DNA of 7,833 bases from JBDRCU01 sp043821485 (GTDB lineage: Bacteria > Patescibacteriota > Minisyncoccia > 2-02-FULL-40-12 > IGHO2-01-FULL-4-A): positions 1 to 7,833 of the forward strand of contig JBDRCU010000058.1 of assembly GCA_043821485.1 (NCBI GenBank), read 5' to 3'. The position numbers and the translations under genes are program-made. Every line of letters begins with the position of its first letter. The stretch's first letter is position 1. Below, piece by piece: positions 6,709 through 7,833 of the stretch. Under the pieces are notes generated by a model. It did not search any database. It saw only the letters and a list, made by a program, of their open reading frames with translations, and was not told the DNA's origin.

Positions 6709-6748
6709 AAAAAGAAAAGATATCATACGGTAAAAAAGTACCGTATGA
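6709..6748 (-). terminator. Hairpin plus T-tract between the two small minus-strand genes
   Basis: A perfect 10-bp inverted repeat (6723-6732 with 6739-6748) with a six-base loop (6733-6738) is followed on the minus strand by a T-rich stretch at 6709-6722. The layout is that of an intrinsic terminator. It sits in the 58-base gap after the 113-residue gene and before the ribosome-binding site of the 145-residue gene. It could lower expression of the downstream gene or protect the 3' end of the upstream mRNA. The plus strand has no T-tract after the stem. Confidence 0.6.
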
Positions 6749-6756
6749 ACCGATCC

Positions 6757-7098
6757 TCATGGTCGTACTATTTCACCGATCGCTCTATATGTTACGATCA
6801 TCAGAGGTTTCCTAGCAGTTGTAGTCTCAACTCTGGATCGAAGAGCAACGACTTCTCTACCTTCGTAGAGCTGGGCTTTTCGACCATAAGTTCTGACTTT
6901 AACCTTTCGGTTCTGATGACCTTCTGCGCCGGTTATATCTCCGGTTGTCACTTTGACAAATATTACTTCCCAGGGAGATGTCGTACCGATGTACTGGATG
7001 GGCGGTGCCCAGGCAGGTAACGGGTGGCAGTTTGAAGAAGTAATTGCAGTTCCATATGCTACAGTTGTTGCTGTAGTTGCTGTCATTATTACTTGCAT
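6757..7098 (-). CDS. Small protein of unknown function, C-terminally similar to its neighbour (113 aa)
   Basis: I cannot assign this 113-residue protein to a family. The N-terminus is Thr/Ala-rich (MQVIMTATTATTVAYG), followed by a Pro/Trp-containing segment (CHPLPAWAPPIQYIG, about 24-38). The C-terminal half is basic and strand-like (KVKVRTYGRKAQLYEG, REVVALRSRV), and it ends in GEIVRP like the 145-residue protein downstream. The start is well fixed: a seven-base GAGGTGA site at 7105-7111 (minus strand) lies six bases before the ATG and an in-frame stop lies just upstream. It begins 11 bases after the stop of the preceding gene. The strong ribosome-binding site suggests high expression. Length and composition fit a small structural or decoration-type protein. 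This is inference, and no named family is claimed. Confidence 0.7.
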   Translation of the reverse strand: MQVIMTATTATTVAYGTAITSSNCHPLPAWAPPIQYIGTTSPWEVIFVKVTTGDITGAEGHQNRKVKVRTYGRKAQLYEGREVVALRSRVETTTARKPLMIVTYRAIGEIVRP

Positions 7099-7104
7099 AT
7101 TTTT

Positions 7105-7111
7105 TCACCTC
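7105..7111 (-). promoter_or_regulatory. Strong Shine-Dalgarno site (GAGGTGA)
   Basis: Read on the minus strand, GAGGTGA matches seven bases of the anti-Shine-Dalgarno end of 16S rRNA and lies six bases before the ATG at 7098. It overlaps the stop codon (TGA, 7112-7110) of the preceding gene, so terminating ribosomes can restart directly. It decides the start of the 113-residue protein. Confidence 0.8.
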
Positions 7112-7833
7112 AATAGAATTTATAGCTCTTTCCCCATACGGCCACGGTTGTTCCTCTGATTGGTGGGGTTGACCATGCAGGTATGGATGTTCCGTTGTCC
7201 TTAACTCCGATGTTTCCTTTTGTATTCCAGATTATCATCCCTCTTCCAAGTGAAGCAGGACCTTGATAATGCAATGGTGGTGACGTTCTTTCAGCAGGCA
7301 TCGGGAACTCGTTCTCAGAGCCGTTAGGTGTCCATGAATAAGGATTACTGTCCCTGCCCTGAATGTATACCCGGGTATACTTATGATCAGTACTCGGCGA
7401 TACACCGATATGCTGAAGTTTCAGTGCTTCTCGCTTATCGAAGTTCCAGTCAAGTTCCTGTTCATCATGCAAGACATTCGAGCCGACCTTTGTGAACACA
7501 TACTCTTCATTTGTGGTTGTCGCGGCTGCATTATTCGCGTACCTGATGTACGGGTATATGTACGGTTTCTTAGCATCAAGACCGCCATAAAGTCCTGTCC
7601 ATGCATCAAGCCCTGGGGACATATCAACGGTCTTATCAACCGAGTATTCAGCTATGTCGCCGTTTTCCTCAAAGTCTTTAAAGACAAAGTTCTGAGGAAT
7701 TGTATTCCCACTTAGCCAGCCGTAATGTTCACCCAATTTCTTGAACATTTCAGTGGTTCTGCACTGTACTACTGATAGCCTGACTATCAGCTTATTCGAA
7801 ACTGTCGCTCCGCCTTCTGCGGCACGGGGTGCT
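7110..7833 (-). CDS. Unknown Gly/Tyr/Trp/Pro-rich protein, possible virion structural protein (5' end outside window)
   Basis: The minus-strand frame is open from the right edge of the window to the TGA at 7112-7110 and gives the last 240 residues of a protein. An ATG at 7748 would give 212 residues. However, the frame upstream of it has no stop and reads as plausible protein (TVSNKLIVRLSVVQC), and this ATG has no ribosome-binding site, unlike the next two genes, so it is probably internal. The chain is rich in aromatic residues, Gly, Pro, Asn and Thr, without membrane helices, and has segments such as DAWTGLYGGLDAKKPYIY, YTRVYIQGRDSNPYSW and a C-terminal TVAVWGKSYKFY. This resembles beta-rich extracellular or capsid-type proteins, but no family is recognised. 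It is followed after 11 bases by the 113-residue gene and likely shares its transcript. Confidence 0.7.
   Translation of the reverse strand, partial: APRAAEGGATVSNKLIVRLSVVQCRTTEMFKKLGEHYGWLSGNTIPQNFVFKDFEENGDIAEYSVDKTVDMSPGLDAWTGLYGGLDAKKPYIYPYIRYANNAAATTTNEEYVFTKVGSNVLHDEQELDWNFDKREALKLQHIGVSPSTDHKYTRVYIQGRDSNPYSWTPNGSENEFPMPAERTSPPLHYQGPASLGRGMIIWNTKGNIGVKDNGTSIPAWSTPPIRGTTVAVWGKSYKFY
7365..7380. repeat. 16-base perfect palindrome
   Basis: Bases 7365-7380 (GTATACCCGGGTATAC) equal their own reverse complement. The site lies inside the right-hand minus-strand gene, over the codons for its Y-T-R-V-Y segment. By rough estimate about 0.1 such palindromes are expected by chance in a window of this size. 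It may be a coincidence of the codons. Confidence 0.4.
7772..7790. repeat. 7-bp inverted repeat inside coding sequence
   Basis: CTGATAG at 7772-7778 is complementary to CTATCAG at 7784-7790 with a five-base loop. It lies in the part of the right-hand minus-strand frame upstream of the internal ATG at 7748. No T-tract follows on either strand, so it is not a terminator. It could mildly affect translation from the internal ATG, but a chance origin is likely. Confidence 0.3.

Noticed and set aside
6643..7020. Plus-strand open frame of 125 codons over the minus-strand small genes
   Set aside because: It runs antisense across two minus-strand genes that have good ribosome-binding sites, has a Cys/Ser-rich composition typical of a shadow frame, and spans the terminator-like hairpin. 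No ribosome-binding support was seen.
7383..7715. Plus-strand open frame of 110 codons over the right-hand gene
   Set aside because: It is antisense to the long minus-strand frame, has a Cys-rich low-plausibility composition, and lacks a convincing ribosome-binding site.
1..7833. CRISPR array, tRNA, rRNA or integrase/attachment site
   Set aside because: No regularly spaced repeats, cloverleaf-like segments, rRNA-like sequence or recombinase motifs were found by reading both strands.
6261..7833. Assignment of the minus-strand genes to a specific virus family or capsid fold
   Set aside because: The proteins look structural, but no diagnostic motif is visible, so naming a fold or virus family would be a guess.

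Overview
This 7.8 kb window holds two convergent gene blocks. The plus-strand block (about 1-6220) is a tightly packed run of eight genes: two small proteins of unknown function, then a sugar/glycan cassette with three GT-B type glycosyltransferases, an NAD-dependent sugar-nucleotide epimerase, an FAD-dependent oxidoreductase of the DAO fold and a Gfo/Idh/MocA dehydrogenase. Nearly every junction is an ATGA or TAATG overlap and the only gap is one base, so the block reads as one translationally coupled operon. Its promoter lies left of the window.

The minus-strand block (about 7833-6261) holds three genes of another kind: a 5'-truncated protein rich in Gly, Tyr, Trp and Pro, and two small proteins (113 and 145 aa) whose C-termini look alike and both end in a G-E-[IL]-V-R-P motif. 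None matches a family I can name. Composition, size, order and strong Shine-Dalgarno sites suggest abundant, beta-rich structural proteins such as virion components, but this is inference. Hairpins followed by T-tracts lie after each of the two small genes on the minus strand.

The organism cannot be named from this sequence. The glycan genes are AT-rich and favour ATA (Ile) and AGA (Arg) codons, and several starts have GAGG, AGGTG or GAGGTGA ribosome-binding sites. This fits an archaeal virus, provirus or mobile region, but AT-rich Bacteria are not excluded. There is no tRNA, rRNA, CRISPR array, transposase or integrase in the window.

Working model: the epimerase makes a 4-epimeric nucleotide sugar, the dehydrogenase and FAD enzyme oxidise or otherwise tailor a sugar, and the glycosyltransferases add the products to a glycan. 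If the right-hand block is viral, the target could be the virion itself or the host surface. Two of the glycosyltransferases are recent paralogues (about 60% identical by hand alignment) placed on either side of the epimerase.
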